Of a DNA stretch of 64,000 nucleotides, positions 43,823-53,949 are shown piece after piece. The stretch's first letter is position 1. Every line of letters starts with the position of its first letter. The stretch is from Pseudofrankia saprophytica (GTDB lineage: Bacteria > Actinomycetota > Actinomycetes > Frankiales > Frankiaceae), in the NCBI RefSeq assembly GCF_000235425.2, contig NZ_KI912266.1:798273-862272 (forward strand). The letters run 5' to 3'. The position numbers and the translations under genes were made by a program. The notes below the pieces were generated by a model. The model searched no databases, was not told the DNA's origin, and saw nothing but the letters and a program-made list of their open reading frames with translations.

Positions 43823-44026
43823 TGGTCACTGCCCGGAGGCCGGGACGCGAACGGCGAGTAATCACGGTCCGTTGACGCGCGCGGCGGGAACGCGGCGGGA
43901 AAAGGTGCCGCGGGGGCCTATCGTCCGTCCGGGCGACCGGGTCTCGCCCGCGGCGCACCCACCGGCTCGCCCGCGGTGCCCGCGGGGCGCCGGCGGTGAG
44001 CTGGAGCTGGTGAGTTCGAGGCGTCG

Positions 44027-45166
44027 ATGGATGTTCGGCTGGTAACGAGGACGGGTGTCGAGCGGCACCCCGTCGAGGCGCTGCCCGACCTGCTCGCCAG
44101 GGCACGGGCCGCCGCCACCGATGACGGCGGCGGCGAGGAGAGCGGCTACGGCGACGACGGGGACGGCCGCGGGGGCGCCGGGTTCGTCTGGTTGGACATC
44201 CCGGACTGCGAGCCGACGGCGACGAAGGTGCTCCGAGAGGTGTTCGGCTTCCATCCACGGGCGGTGCACGACTGTTCCGACCGCAACCGGGTGCCCAAGA
44301 CCCACTCGTACGCCGACCACGTGTTCGTCGTCCTGCACACGCCGGAACGCGGCGAGGGTGGCCACGTCCACTACATCGAGCTCGACCAGTTCATCGGCCG
44401 CCATTTCCTGGTCACGGTGCACGGACCGATCAACCCGGTGGTCGACCCCCAGGTCGCGGTCCGGGAGACCCGGTCGGTACTGGAACGGCTGGAGTCGGGA
44501 CGGCTGCGGCCGGCGACGCCGTTCGACCTGACGCACGCGATCGTGCTGGCGCTCGCCGCGAGCCAGGAGTCGTTCGTGGAAGCGCTGACCGCCGACGTGT
44601 GGGACCTGGAGCAGCGGGTCGTCGGTGGGCATTTCGGAGAGCCGGAGCCGTTCCTGGACGAGATGTTCCGAGCACGGCACGGCCTGCTGGCGGCCCGGAC
44701 GATCAGCACACTGAACAGAGAGATTTACGCCCGGCTCGCCGGAAGGTCCTGGGCACTAACGCCAGTCGCGCGACCGCTGCTCGCGGAGGCCGTCGACGAG
44801 TTCGAGCAGGTTCGGAACCTGGCCGACGTCCAGCGCGAGTACCTGCAGGGAGTCATCGAGTTCTACCGCACCCGGATCGAGACGAAGATGACGATCGCGG
44901 CCGAGCGCCTCGCCGTCATCGCCGCGATCACACTTCCGGTCACCGCGATCTCATCCGTCTATGGCATGAACATCATCGTCAACAGCCACACCCGGTATCT
45001 GCAGTTGGCCATCGTCCTGGTCGCGATCGTGACGATGTCCGCCACCCTGCTGCGCTGGGCCCGCCGCCGCGGCTGGTGGGGCACCCTCGACCGGCACGAC
45101 CGACGAGGGGACGTCCCGAACCCTCGGGGACGGCGCGACGAGAACCCTGGCCCGCATCCGCTGTGA
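44027..45166 (+). CDS. corA: CorA-family Mg2+/Co2+ transporter
   Basis: 379 residues. A large cytosolic funnel domain (HPRAVHDCSDRNRVPKTH, FIGRHFLVTVHGPINPVVD) ends in a long stalk helix (EYLQGVIEFYRTRIETKMT) and two TM helices. The first ends in the selectivity signature YGMN (about residue 327). It imports divalent cations. It lies next to the potassium genes but has its own spacing and probably its own promoter. Confidence 0.92.
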   Translation: MDVRLVTRTGVERHPVEALPDLLARARAAATDDGGGEESGYGDDGDGRGGAGFVWLDIPDCEPTATKVLREVFGFHPRAVHDCSDRNRVPKTHSYADHVFVVLHTPERGEGGHVHYIELDQFIGRHFLVTVHGPINPVVDPQVAVRETRSVLERLESGRLRPATPFDLTHAIVLALAASQESFVEALTADVWDLEQRVVGGHFGEPEPFLDEMFRARHGLLAARTISTLNREIYARLAGRSWALTPVARPLLAEAVDEFEQVRNLADVQREYLQGVIEFYRTRIETKMTIAAERLAVIAAITLPVTAISSVYGMNIIVNSHTRYLQLAIVLVAIVTMSATLLRWARRRGWWGTLDRHDRRGDVPNPRGRRDENPGPHPL

Positions 45167-45489
45167 CCCGGTCGGCGATTCGTTCAGCCGCGCCGGGCGT
45201 TCACCAAGGCCGGCGGTGGGTCCGCGGTGGGCCGGGCTGGTAGTCCAGGCCGGGCTGGTAGTCCAGGCCGGGCTGGTAGCCGCGTATACGGGGCGTCTAG
45301 ATCGGGCCAAGGCGCGTCAACGTCTCGTTCACGGCCACGCGAACGGGGTGTGGGCGGAGAAATGGTGGACGGAGCCTGGCCGGGCGGATCGCGGACCGGC
45401 ACCGCCCGGATCCCCCGCGCGGCCGACCGGCCAGGCGATGACAGCGCCGCCCACCCGCGGCCGGCGGCGTCCGGGCATCGGAGGCGGTC
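45167..45489. other. Intergenic region with an 18-bp repeat
   Basis: 323 bp between corA and a small membrane protein gene. It contains the repeat at 45231-45279; otherwise only short, unconvincing frames. Confidence 0.6.
45231..45279. repeat. Three tandem 18-bp units
   Basis: gccgggctggtagtccag at 45231-45248 and 45249-45266, then a 13-bp partial copy at 45267-45279. No spacers, so not a CRISPR. Confidence 0.85.
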
Positions 45490-46107
45490 ATGCGGTCACG
45501 AGCAGCTTCTTGTCCCTCTCCCGAGGTGGCGTCTCCCTTTCCCGAGGCGGCGTCGGCCGGGCACGGCGCGGCCGACGCCGAAGTGATCTCGACCGAGGCC
45601 GGGCCGACACCGACACCGACAGCCGCGGTGCTCGCGATCACCTTCACCGGCGTTCTCGTGCTCGCCGCCGTGTTCGTCTGGGTTTCGGCGGCCCGTCACG
45701 TCGGGTTGGCGATGCTCTGCTGCTTCGTGGCGTTGGTGGCCTGGCGCGCGACCATCTCGGGGGCGGCACTGGCGGGTGTGCTTGCCTGGCCCTTCTATCT
45801 CGGGATGGTCGTCCGCGGCGACGGCCAGCTGGCCGCGCCCGGCCGCTCCGGGCTCATCGCCCTGGCACTCCTGGCCGGCGCGGCCGTCACGCCCACGATG
45901 ACGCGCCGGGTGGTGACCCGGCACGTCCGCCGCCGCGTCCGGCCGGCCTCCGCCGCCGACGGCCTCGCCACCCTTCACCCCACCCGTCACCGTTCCATCG
46001 AGCTACCTCGGTCTTCCGCCACGTTTTCTGACAACGGATGTTTTTCGGCCGCGGTCCCCGCCGCACACCGGAAGTGGCCCGGGACACACGGTCAGGCCAG
46101 GTCGTAA
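45490..46107 (+). CDS. Small membrane protein of unknown function upstream of kdp
   Basis: 205 residues. Hydrophilic N-terminus (about 40), three or four TM segments (about 45-65, 70-100, 105-145) and a basic C-terminal half (RRVVTRHVRRRVRP) rich in His, Ser and Pro. No known family recognised. It is separated from the kdp genes by about 200 bp on the same strand. The start could be internal. Confidence 0.5.
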   Translation: MRSRAASCPSPEVASPFPEAASAGHGAADAEVISTEAGPTPTPTAAVLAITFTGVLVLAAVFVWVSAARHVGLAMLCCFVALVAWRATISGAALAGVLAWPFYLGMVVRGDGQLAAPGRSGLIALALLAGAAVTPTMTRRVVTRHVRRRVRPASAADGLATLHPTRHRSIELPRSSATFSDNGCFSAAVPAAHRKWPGTHGQARS

Positions 46108-46256
46108 AAGCGGTGTAGAAACCCCGGTGGAGGCCGTCAACAGGGCGTCAACGGGGATCGCATCCCTCCGGGTCCGCCCCATGATGTGACAGCGGTTCCG
46201 AGACCGGGACGATTCATTCCGGCCCGGGTAGATCTCGCCCTGGCCACACCGTTCCA

Positions 46257-46290
46257 GTGGGTCTGCGCCTACGGAAGGCGGACCCAGAAA
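46257..46290 (+). promoter_or_regulatory. Hairpin in the kdp leader
   Basis: TGGGTC (46258-46263) pairs with GACCCA (46281-46286), with a partly paired GCGCC/GGCG inside, ending 18 bp before the first small gene. It may be a leader structure or operator. It does not resemble a c-di-AMP riboswitch. Confidence 0.35.
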
Positions 46291-46304
46291 GTGGGCTTCA
46301 AGCC

Positions 46305-46388
46305 ATGTCCGACCTGGTCTTCGTCGTGGTGGTGATCGCGTCTTTCGTCGTGCTCGCGGTCATTGCCCGCGGGGTGGAGAAACTATGA
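46305..46388 (+). CDS. 27-residue membrane peptide translationally coupled to kdpF
   Basis: MSDLVFVVVVIASFVVLAVI continues to ARGVEKL. One TM helix with a short basic C-terminus, much like KdpF in size but a different sequence. Its stop overlaps the kdpF start (ATGA), so it is very probably translated. It may be an accessory peptide of the Kdp ATPase or a coupling cistron. I do not recognise an experimentally named homologue. Confidence 0.7.
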   Translation: MSDLVFVVVVIASFVVLAVIARGVEKL

Positions 46389-46474
46389 GCGCCGAGAATC
46401 TTGCCGGCCTCGTCCTCATTGTGGCCGTCGCCGGCTACCTGGTGGCGGCTCTACTCTTCCCGGAGAAGTTCTAA
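46385..46474 (+). CDS. kdpF: KdpF, small stabilising subunit of the K+ ATPase
   Basis: 29 residues: MSAENLAGLVLIVAVAGYLV followed by AALLFPEKF. The C-terminal ALLFPEKF matches KdpF proteins. A single TM helix that stabilises the KdpABC complex. kdpA starts at the next base after its stop. Confidence 0.92.
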   Translation: MSAENLAGLVLIVAVAGYLVAALLFPEKF

Positions 46475-48139
46475 ATGAGCGCCGGGTGGGCCGGTGTCCT
46501 TTTCGTCGCCACGTTGGTGGCGGCGCTCTGCCTCGTCTACCGCCCGTTCGGGGACTACCTCGCCCACGTGTACACGAGCCCGCGTGACACCCGGGCGGAG
46601 CGGGTCGCCTACCGCCTCGTCGGCGTCGATCCCCGCGCCGAGCAGCGGTGGCCGGCGTACCTGCGCTCCGTGCTGGCGTTCTCGGCCGTCGGTGTCCTGT
46701 TCCTCTACGGGTTCCTGCGGCTGCAGAACCACCTGCTGCTCAGCCTCGGCATGCCGGCGATGGAGCAGAGCCAGGCGTTCAACACCGCCGTCAGCTTCGT
46801 CACGAACACGAACTGGCAGTCGTACTCGGGCGAGTCGGCCGCCGGGCACCTCGTCCAGATGGCCGGGCTCGCCGTGCAGAACTTCGTGTCGGCCGCGGTC
46901 GGCATGGCGGTCGCGGTGGCGCTGGTGCGTGGATTTGCCCGGTCCCGTACCGAGACGCTCGGGAACTTCTGGGTGGACCTGACCCGCGGCACGCTGCGGG
47001 TGCTGCTGCCGGTCAGCTTCGTCTTCGCGATCGTGCTGGTCGCCGGCGGCGCGATCCAGAACCTGCACGGCAACCGGACGTTCGCCACCGTCGTCGGCGG
47101 CCAGCAGACGATCACCGGCGGACCGGTCGCGAGCCAGGAGGCGATCAAGGAGCTCGGCACGAACGGCGGCGGGTTCTACAACGCGAACTCGGCCCACCCG
47201 TTCGAGAACCCGACCTCGTGGACGAACTGGATCGAGATCTTCCTGCTGCTGGTGATCCCGTTCAGCCTGCCCAGGATGTTCGGGAAGATGGTCGGCAACG
47301 CCCGCCAGGGGCTGGCGATCGTCGCGGTCATGGCGGTGCTGGCCGTCGGCAGCCTCGCCATCAACGCGGGATTCCAGATGGCCCATCACGGCACGGTTCC
47401 GGAGGCAGTCGGCGCGTCCACCGAAGGCCTGGAAAGCAGGTTTGGGGTACCGCAGTCGGCGACGTTCGCCACGGCGACGACGCTGACGTCCACGGGCGCG
47501 GTCAACTCCTTCCACGACTCGTACACCAGCATTTCCGGTGCGACGCTCATCCTGAACATGGCGCTTGGGGAGATCGCGCCCGGCGGCGCCGGTTCCGGCC
47601 TCTACGGAATGCTCATGCTGGCCGTGGTCGCGGTGTTCGTCGCGGGACTGATGATCGGCCGGACACCTGAGTATCTCCAGAAGAAGATCGGCGCGCGGGA
47701 AATCAAGTTCGCCGCTCTCTACCTGCTGGCGACGCCCGCGGTCGTGCTGATCGGCACCGCGGTGGCGATGGCGCTGCCGGGCGAGCGCGCGTCGATGCTC
47801 AACTCCGGGCCGCACGGCCTATCCGAGGTGCTGTACGCCTTCACGTCCGCCGGCAACAACAACGGGTCGGCGTTCGCCGGCATCTCGGTGAACACCACCT
47901 GGTACAACACGGCGCTCGGCCTCGCGATGCTGTTCGGCCGGTTCCTGCCGATCGTGCTGGTGCTGGGGCTGGCCGGATCGCTCGCCGCGCAGCGCCCGGT
48001 GCCGGTCTCGGCGGGGACGCTGCCCACGCACCGCCCGCAGTTCGTCGGGATGCTCGCCGGCGTCGCGCTGATCCTCGTCGCGCTCACCTACTTCCCGGCG
48101 CTCGCGCTCGGCCCGCTCGCCGAAGGAATCCACCAGTGA
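46475..48139 (+). CDS. kdpA: KdpA, K+-channel-like subunit
   Basis: 554 residues, normal length, about 10 TM helices in a four-repeat superfamily of K+ transporters fold. Selectivity-filter loops are visible: [42 protein letters not shown] and [12 protein letters not shown]. It binds and channels K+ to KdpB. It overlaps kdpB (GTGA). Confidence 0.97.
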   Translation: MSAGWAGVLFVATLVAALCLVYRPFGDYLAHVYTSPRDTRAERVAYRLVGVDPRAEQRWPAYLRSVLAFSAVGVLFLYGFLRLQNHLLLSLGMPAMEQSQAFNTAVSFVTNTNWQSYSGESAAGHLVQMAGLAVQNFVSAAVGMAVAVALVRGFARSRTETLGNFWVDLTRGTLRVLLPVSFVFAIVLVAGGAIQNLHGNRTFATVVGGQQTITGGPVASQEAIKELGTNGGGFYNANSAHPFENPTSWTNWIEIFLLLVIPFSLPRMFGKMVGNARQGLAIVAVMAVLAVGSLAINAGFQMAHHGTVPEAVGASTEGLESRFGVPQSATFATATTLTSTGAVNSFHDSYTSISGATLILNMALGEIAPGGAGSGLYGMLMLAVVAVFVAGLMIGRTPEYLQKKIGAREIKFAALYLLATPAVVLIGTAVAMALPGERASMLNSGPHGLSEVLYAFTSAGNNNGSAFAGISVNTTWYNTALGLAMLFGRFLPIVLVLGLAGSLAAQRPVPVSAGTLPTHRPQFVGMLAGVALILVALTYFPALALGPLAEGIHQ

Positions 48140-50448
48140 GCACCAATGGTGCCGGGTCCAGGGCGGACGAGACCGCGTCTACTCCGCAGACAACCGTGAT
48201 GGAAAAGGCCATGAAGACAGGTGACACGCCCGCCGACGGCTCGCCCGAGCCGGACGGCTCGCACAGGCCGGCACGCCGGGCCGGTGGGCTGTTCGACCCG
48301 GCGCAGCTGATCCGCTCGCTGCCGGAGGCGGTCGGCAAGCTGGACCCGCGGACGCTGTGGCGCAACCCGGTGATGTTCGTCGTCGAGATCGGCGCCGTGT
48401 TCTCGACGGTGTTGGCGATCGCCGACTCGACGGTCTTCGCCTGGCTGACGGTCGCCTGGCTCTGGCTGACCGTGCTGTTCGCGAACCTCGCCGAGGCCGT
48501 CGCCGAGGGCCGCGGTCGGGCGCAGGCCGACACGCTGCGCCGCACCCGCACCGACACGGTGGCCCGCCGGCTGGCCGGCTGGCGCGTGGGCGCCCCCGTC
48601 GACCCGAGCCAGGCCGAGCGGGTGCCCGCGCCCGAGTTGCTGCTTGGCGACCACGTCGTCGTCGAGGCCGGCGAGGTCATCCCCGGTGACGGGGACGTCG
48701 TCGCCGGCGTCGCGAGCGTGGACGAGTCGGCGATCACCGGCGAGTCGGCGCCCGTCATCCGCGAGTCCGGCGGCGACCGGTCGTCGGTCACGGGTGGCAC
48801 GAAGGTCCTCTCCGACCAGATCGTCGTGCGGATCACCCAGAAGCCGGGCCAGAGCTTCATCGACCGGATGATCCGGCTCGTCGAGGGCGCCAGCCGGCAG
48901 AAGACACCGAACGAGATCGCGCTGAACATCCTGCTGGCGAGCCTGACGATCGTGTTCCTCCTCGCGGTGGCCACGCTGCAGCCGCTGGCGATCTTCTCCC
49001 GCGCCCAGCATCCGGGCGTCGGCGACACCAGCGCCCTGAACGCTCACGGCGTGACCGGAATCGTGCTGGTCGCACTGGTGGTCTGCCTGATCCCGACGAC
49101 AATCGGCGCGCTGCTCTCGGCGATCGGCATCGCCGGCATGGACCGGCTGGTACAGCGCAACGTGCTGGCCATGTCCGGCCGGGCCGTCGAGGCCGCGGGC
49201 GACGTCAACACCCTGCTGCTGGACAAGACCGGCACGATCACCCTCGGAAACCGGCAGGCGTCGGAGTTCCTCCCGTTCGGCGGCATCACACCCGACCTGC
49301 TGGCGGATGCGGCTCAGTTGTCGTCGCTGGCCGACGAGACGCCGGAAGGCCGCTCCATCGTCGTCCTGGCCAAGGAGCGGCATGGACTGCGGGAACGCAG
49401 CCCCGGTGAGCTCGGACATGCCCGGTTCGTCCCCTTCACCGCACAGACCCGGATGTCCGGCGTCGACCTGACCGACAGCGCGGGCACCGGCACCGCTGGC
49501 GGCACCGGCGACGGCGACGGGGTGTATGTGCGCCGATCGATCCGCAAGGGCGCCGCCGCCGCCGTGCTGCACTGGGTGCGCGAGGAAGGCGGCACGGTTC
49601 CTGGTGGCGTCCGGGAGGCCGTCGACGAGATCTCGGCGACCGGCGGCACGCCGCTGGTCGTCGCCGAACGGGTCGCGCCGGCGCCAGGCGTCGCCGGTGA
49701 GCCCAGGACCCGCGTCCTCGGCATCATCCAGCTGAAGGACATCGTCAAGCAGGGCATGCGCGAGCGGTTCGACGAGCTGCGGGCCATGGGCATCAGGACC
49801 GTGATGATCACTGGTGACAACCCGCTCACCGCGAAGGCCATCGCGAACGAGGCCGGCGTCGACGACTTCCTCGCCGAGGCCACGCCCGAGGACAAGATGG
49901 CCCTGATCAAGCGGGAGCAGGCGGGCGGCAAGCTGGTCGCGATGACCGGCGACGGCACGAACGACGCCCCGGCCCTCGCCCAGGCCGACGTCGGCGTCGC
50001 CATGAACACCGGCACCTCCGCCGCCAAGGAGGCCGGGAACATGGTCGACCTCGACTCGAACCCGACGAAGCTCATCGAGATCGTCGAGATCGGCAAGCAG
50101 TTGCTCATCACCCGCGGCGCCCTGACCACGTTCTCGATCGCGAACGACGTCGCGAAGTACTTCGCGATCATCCCCGCGATGTTCGCCGCGATCTACCCGG
50201 GTCTCGACAGGCTCAACGTCATGCGGCTGGCGAGCCCGGAGTCGGCCATCCTGTCCGCCGTCATCTTCAATGCGGTGATCATCATCGCGCTGGTCCCGCT
50301 CGCCCTGCGCGGGGTGCGGTACCGACCGGCCAGCGCGTCCTCGATGCTGCGCCGCAACCTGCTCGTCTACGGAGTCGGCGGCCTCGTCGCCCCCTTCCTC
50401 GGCATCAAGATCGTCGATCTGATCATCCAGTTCATCCCGGGGATTTGA
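48136..50448 (+). CDS. kdpB: KdpB, P-type ATPase subunit
   Basis: 770 residues, longer than the usual ~680. An extra N-terminal segment of about 40 residues and a Gly/Thr/Asp-rich insertion (about 450-460) explain most of it. Phosphorylation motif LLDKTGTIT with Asp363; TGES actuator motif ([10 protein letters not shown]); nucleotide-binding [10 protein letters not shown]; hinge [12 protein letters not shown]. It powers K+ uptake at micromolar K+. Confidence 0.97.
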   Translation: MSTNGAGSRADETASTPQTTVMEKAMKTGDTPADGSPEPDGSHRPARRAGGLFDPAQLIRSLPEAVGKLDPRTLWRNPVMFVVEIGAVFSTVLAIADSTVFAWLTVAWLWLTVLFANLAEAVAEGRGRAQADTLRRTRTDTVARRLAGWRVGAPVDPSQAERVPAPELLLGDHVVVEAGEVIPGDGDVVAGVASVDESAITGESAPVIRESGGDRSSVTGGTKVLSDQIVVRITQKPGQSFIDRMIRLVEGASRQKTPNEIALNILLASLTIVFLLAVATLQPLAIFSRAQHPGVGDTSALNAHGVTGIVLVALVVCLIPTTIGALLSAIGIAGMDRLVQRNVLAMSGRAVEAAGDVNTLLLDKTGTITLGNRQASEFLPFGGITPDLLADAAQLSSLADETPEGRSIVVLAKERHGLRERSPGELGHARFVPFTAQTRMSGVDLTDSAGTGTAGGTGDGDGVYVRRSIRKGAAAAVLHWVREEGGTVPGGVREAVDEISATGGTPLVVAERVAPAPGVAGEPRTRVLGIIQLKDIVKQGMRERFDELRAMGIRTVMITGDNPLTAKAIANEAGVDDFLAEATPEDKMALIKREQAGGKLVAMTGDGTNDAPALAQADVGVAMNTGTSAAKEAGNMVDLDSNPTKLIEIVEIGKQLLITRGALTTFSIANDVAKYFAIIPAMFAAIYPGLDRLNVMRLASPESAILSAVIFNAVIIIALVPLALRGVRYRPASASSMLRRNLLVYGVGGLVAPFLGIKIVDLIIQFIPGI

Positions 50449-50449
50449 C

Positions 50450-51361
50450 ATGGTCATCCGGCTTCCGAGCTGGGCCCGCCAGCACCTCGCCGCGCTGCGC
50501 GCCCTGCTCGTGTTCACCGTCATCTGTGGACTCGCCTACCCGTTCGCGCTCCTCGCCGTGGCCCAGATTCCTGGGCTGCATGGCAGGGCCGAAGGCTCAC
50601 TCATCAAGGCGACGGACGGCACCGTCGTCGGCTCACGGCTCATCGGCCAGCTGGCCACCGACGGCGACGGCGACCCGTTGCCCGGCTACTTCCAGCCACG
50701 GCCGTCGGCCGCCGGCGACGGCTACGACCCGACGTCGACCAGCGCGTCGAACCTCGGCCCCGAGGACGTCGTCGACGCTCCGGACGACCCGGCGACCGCG
50801 GACGACGAGAGCCGCCAGAGCCTGCTCACTCAGGTCTGCGCGCGCAGCAAGGCGGTGGGCGAGGCGAACGGGGTCGACGGCGCGCGGCCGTACTGCACGC
50901 CGTCCGGCGTCGGCGCGGTGCTCGCCGTGTTCTACGCCGAGCAGGGCTACCAGGGCGCGGTCACCCGGGTGGTCAGCGTCAACGAGGTCTGCCCGGCCAC
51001 GCCGTTCCTGGCCACCTACGCGGGAAGCACGGTGAGCTGCCGCGAACTGGACGAGGACGTCACGGCCGGCAAGATCGTGCCGATCCGAGGCGATGCCCCG
51101 GCGAAGCCGGCCGTACCGGCCGATGCCGTCACCGCCAGCGGCAGTGGCCTCGATCCGGGCATCTCGCCGGCCTACGCCCGCCTTCAGGTCGCGCGAGTCG
51201 CCCACGATCGCGGCCTGGACCCGACCGTCGTCGCAAAGCTGGTCGCTGAGCACACCACGGGCCGCGCCCTGGGATTCATGGGCGAACCGACGGTCAACGT
51301 CGTCGAGCTGAACGCCGCCCTCGACCGCATCAGCAAACCCGCCGCCCGCGCGGCCGGCTGA
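50450..51361 (+). CDS. kdpC: KdpC subunit with large insertions
   Basis: 303 residues against about 190 for typical KdpC. The single TM anchor (about 17-40) and C-terminal core ([40 protein letters not shown]) are normal. The extra ~110 residues in the periplasmic middle (about 95-220) contain four Cys (CARSK, YCTPS, EVCPA, SCREL) that could form disulfides. KdpC aids ATP binding or coupling. It starts 1 bp after the kdpB stop. Confidence 0.93.
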   Translation: MVIRLPSWARQHLAALRALLVFTVICGLAYPFALLAVAQIPGLHGRAEGSLIKATDGTVVGSRLIGQLATDGDGDPLPGYFQPRPSAAGDGYDPTSTSASNLGPEDVVDAPDDPATADDESRQSLLTQVCARSKAVGEANGVDGARPYCTPSGVGAVLAVFYAEQGYQGAVTRVVSVNEVCPATPFLATYAGSTVSCRELDEDVTAGKIVPIRGDAPAKPAVPADAVTASGSGLDPGISPAYARLQVARVAHDRGLDPTVVAKLVAEHTTGRALGFMGEPTVNVVELNAALDRISKPAARAAG

Positions 51362-51746
51362 CCACGGCAGGGCATAGCTGGGATCGGGCCGCCCCGAAGG
51401 CGGCGGCCCGATCCCATATGCGCGCACCCAGGATGTGATCATGAGCATCCAGCCGCCCACGGACGAGTAGATGATCGTCGCGAGGGTATGCGGGCCGACG
51501 TGGCAGTTCCCACTCGCGGCCCACTCGCGCCCGCCCCCGGCGCGGCGCGCGGCGGAGAGGCAGCCGCCGGGTGAGCGTAGCGGCCATGCATCCAGGTCGG
51601 GGGTGTCAAGAAACCGTTAACAAGGATCTTCGGAGGCACCCGCCGACCTCACGATGTGGCACGGTCAGCACCATGGCGCCGGACGGACCGGCCCAATTCG
51701 CCCGGCGGCCGGGGTCGCCGGGCGACGACGTGCGACGGAGGTATCG
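51362..51746. other. Region between kdpC and the APC permease gene
   Basis: 385 bp holding the kdp terminator and then the leader of the permease gene. A GGAGG ribosome site (51737-51741) lies 5 nt before its GTG. No c-di-AMP riboswitch consensus is visible. Confidence 0.55.
51379..51416. terminator. Terminator after kdpFABC
   Basis: 15-bp perfect arms TGGGATCGGGCCGCC (51379-51393) and GGCGGCCCGATCCCA (51402-51416), loop of 8 nt. It separates kdpC from the permease gene. Confidence 0.85.
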
Positions 51747-53945
51747 GTGACGGCGCGGCCAAGGGTTCCTGGAAGCGCGCCGGACAAGATGGGCACCCCC
51801 GCTCAGGGTTCCGCGGCCGTAGCCGGGCCGTCGGACGCCTCCGAGGGAGCCGAAGCCGCGCCCCTCGACTCGCCGGCCCAGACCGGATCCGCCGCCGAGG
51901 CGCCGCCTGATGATGGGCGCGGCCCGTGGCGGCCGTCCGGGCAGGCGCGGGCGGGCGAGCCGCCGACCCGGGCGGCCCGCTACCGGCAGGACCTGCGGAA
52001 CTGGCTGTTGCAGGGGCTTGCTGACCGGTCGAGGCAGCATGCCGGCCCGCACACCCAGCCGGCCGAGGAGCACCCGCGGCACCGCTGGTGGCGGGTCATG
52101 TGCCTGACCGGCGTCGACTACTTCTCCACGCTCGGCTACCAGCCGGGCATCGCGGTGCTCGCCGCCGGCGCGGTCAGCCCGATCGCGACGCTGGTGCTCG
52201 TGCTGCTCACCCTGTTCGGGGCGTTGCCGGTGTACCGGCGGGTGGCGCACGAGAGCCCGCACGGCGAGGGCTCGATCGCCATGCTGGAGCGCTTCCTGCC
52301 GTGGTGGGCCGGCAAGCTGCTGGTGCTGGCGCTGCTCGGCTTCGCCGCCACCGACTTCATCATCACGATGACCCTGTCGGCGGCGGACGCGACCGCGCAC
52401 ATCGTCGAGAACCCGTACACCCCGAGCTTCCTGCACGGGGAGTCGATGCTCATCACGTTGGTACTGCTCGCCCTGCTGGGAGCGGTGTTCCTGCGCGGCT
52501 TCACCGAGGCGGTGGGCATCGCGGTCATCCTCGTCGTGATCTACCTGTCGCTGAACGCCGTGGTCGTGGCCGTCTCACTCGCCCAGGTCGTGAGCGAGCC
52601 GCATGTCATCGACGACTGGCATCAGCTGCTCGTCAACGAGCATCCCAACCCGTTCCTGCTCGTCGGGGTCGCGTTGATCGTGTTCCCCAAGCTGGCGCTC
52701 GGCCTGTCCGGTTTCGAGACCGGTGTCGCCGTGATGCCGCTGATCAAGGGGGATCCCGAGGACACCGAGGCGCACCCGCGCGGCCGCATCCGCGACGCCC
52801 GCCGGCTGCTCACCACCGCCGCCGCGATCATGAGCGTGTTCCTGCTGAGCACCAGCCTGGTGACGGTCTGGCTGATCCCGGAGAAGGACTTCGACCCCGG
52901 TGGGCCGGCCAACGGCCGCGCGCTCGCCTACCTGGCCCACGACCTGCTGGGTGGCGCGTTCGGCACCGTCTACGACGTCAGCACCATCTCGATCCTCTGG
53001 TTCGCCGGCGCGTCCGCGATGGCCGGCCTGCTCAACATCGTCCCGCGCTACCTGCCCCGTTACGGCATGGCCCCGAGCTGGACGAGGGCCGTCCGCCCGC
53101 TCGTCCTGATCTTCATTGCGATCGGTTTCCTCGTCACCTGGGTGTTCGACGCGAGCGTCGACAAGCAGGGCGGGGCGTACGCGACCGGCGTGCTGGTGCT
53201 CATCACGTCGGCCTCGCTCGCCGTCACGCTGTCGTGCATGCGGCGCGACGGCGACGGCCACCGCTCGACCCGACGGATGGTCACCTTCGCGCTGATCACG
53301 GCGGTCTTCATCTACACGACGATCGCGAACGTCTTCGAACGGCCGGACGGCCTGATCATCGCGTCGATCTTCATCATCACGATCCTGATCGTCTCGTTCG
53401 TCTCCCGCGCGGTGCGCGCGTTCGAGCTGCGGGTGACCGACATCCGGATGGACGACACCGCCCGCCGCTTCGTCGCCGAGGCCGGCTGCGTCGGCCACAA
53501 CGGCGAGCCGGGCGGCAATCTGCGACTGGTCGCGAACGAGCCCGACTCCGGGGACGAGGCCGAGTACCGCGACAAGGAGGCGCAGGTCCGCCGGGACGCC
53601 CATCTGCCCGCCGGCGACCCGCTGCTGTACGTCGAGGTCTCGATCACGGATGCCTCCGAGTTCGAGAGCACGCTGTCGGTCATGGGCGTCGACAGGCACG
53701 GCTACCGGGTGCTGCGGCTGACCAGCACGTCGGTCCCGAACGCGATCGCCGCGCTGCTGCTCCACCTGCGCGACCTGACGGGCGCCCGCCCGCACATCTA
53801 CTTCGAGTGGACCGAGGGGAACCCGTTCACGAACTTCCTGCGTTTCCTGGTCTTCGGCGTTGGCGAGGTCGCCCCGATCACCCGCGAGGTGCTGCGCGAG
53901 GCCGAGCCGGACCGGTCGCGCCGCCCCGCCGTCCACGTGGGCTGA
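51747..53945 (+). CDS. APC-superfamily permease, possible K+ importer (KimA-like)
   Basis: 732 residues from the GTG at 51747, chosen for the GGAGG 5 nt upstream. A hydrophilic N-terminus of about 115 residues is followed by about 12 TM helices ([49 protein letters not shown]) and a soluble C-terminal domain (about 560-730) with [18 protein letters not shown]. The fold and location between kdpC and kdpD recall KimA-type K+ transporters, though an amino-acid permease is possible. kdpD begins 4 bp after its stop. Confidence 0.75.
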   Translation: MTARPRVPGSAPDKMGTPAQGSAAVAGPSDASEGAEAAPLDSPAQTGSAAEAPPDDGRGPWRPSGQARAGEPPTRAARYRQDLRNWLLQGLADRSRQHAGPHTQPAEEHPRHRWWRVMCLTGVDYFSTLGYQPGIAVLAAGAVSPIATLVLVLLTLFGALPVYRRVAHESPHGEGSIAMLERFLPWWAGKLLVLALLGFAATDFIITMTLSAADATAHIVENPYTPSFLHGESMLITLVLLALLGAVFLRGFTEAVGIAVILVVIYLSLNAVVVAVSLAQVVSEPHVIDDWHQLLVNEHPNPFLLVGVALIVFPKLALGLSGFETGVAVMPLIKGDPEDTEAHPRGRIRDARRLLTTAAAIMSVFLLSTSLVTVWLIPEKDFDPGGPANGRALAYLAHDLLGGAFGTVYDVSTISILWFAGASAMAGLLNIVPRYLPRYGMAPSWTRAVRPLVLIFIAIGFLVTWVFDASVDKQGGAYATGVLVLITSASLAVTLSCMRRDGDGHRSTRRMVTFALITAVFIYTTIANVFERPDGLIIASIFIITILIVSFVSRAVRAFELRVTDIRMDDTARRFVAEAGCVGHNGEPGGNLRLVANEPDSGDEAEYRDKEAQVRRDAHLPAGDPLLYVEVSITDASEFESTLSVMGVDRHGYRVLRLTSTSVPNAIAALLLHLRDLTGARPHIYFEWTEGNPFTNFLRFLVFGVGEVAPITREVLREAEPDRSRRPAVHVG

Positions 53946-53949
53946 CCCG

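Noticed and set aside
45231-45279. CRISPR-like direct repeats
   Set aside because: The 18-bp units are contiguous with no spacers, so this is a tandem duplication.
51362-51746. c-di-AMP riboswitch before the APC permease or before kdp
   Set aside because: None of the ydaO core motifs seen at 59745-59912 occur here or at 46108-46304.
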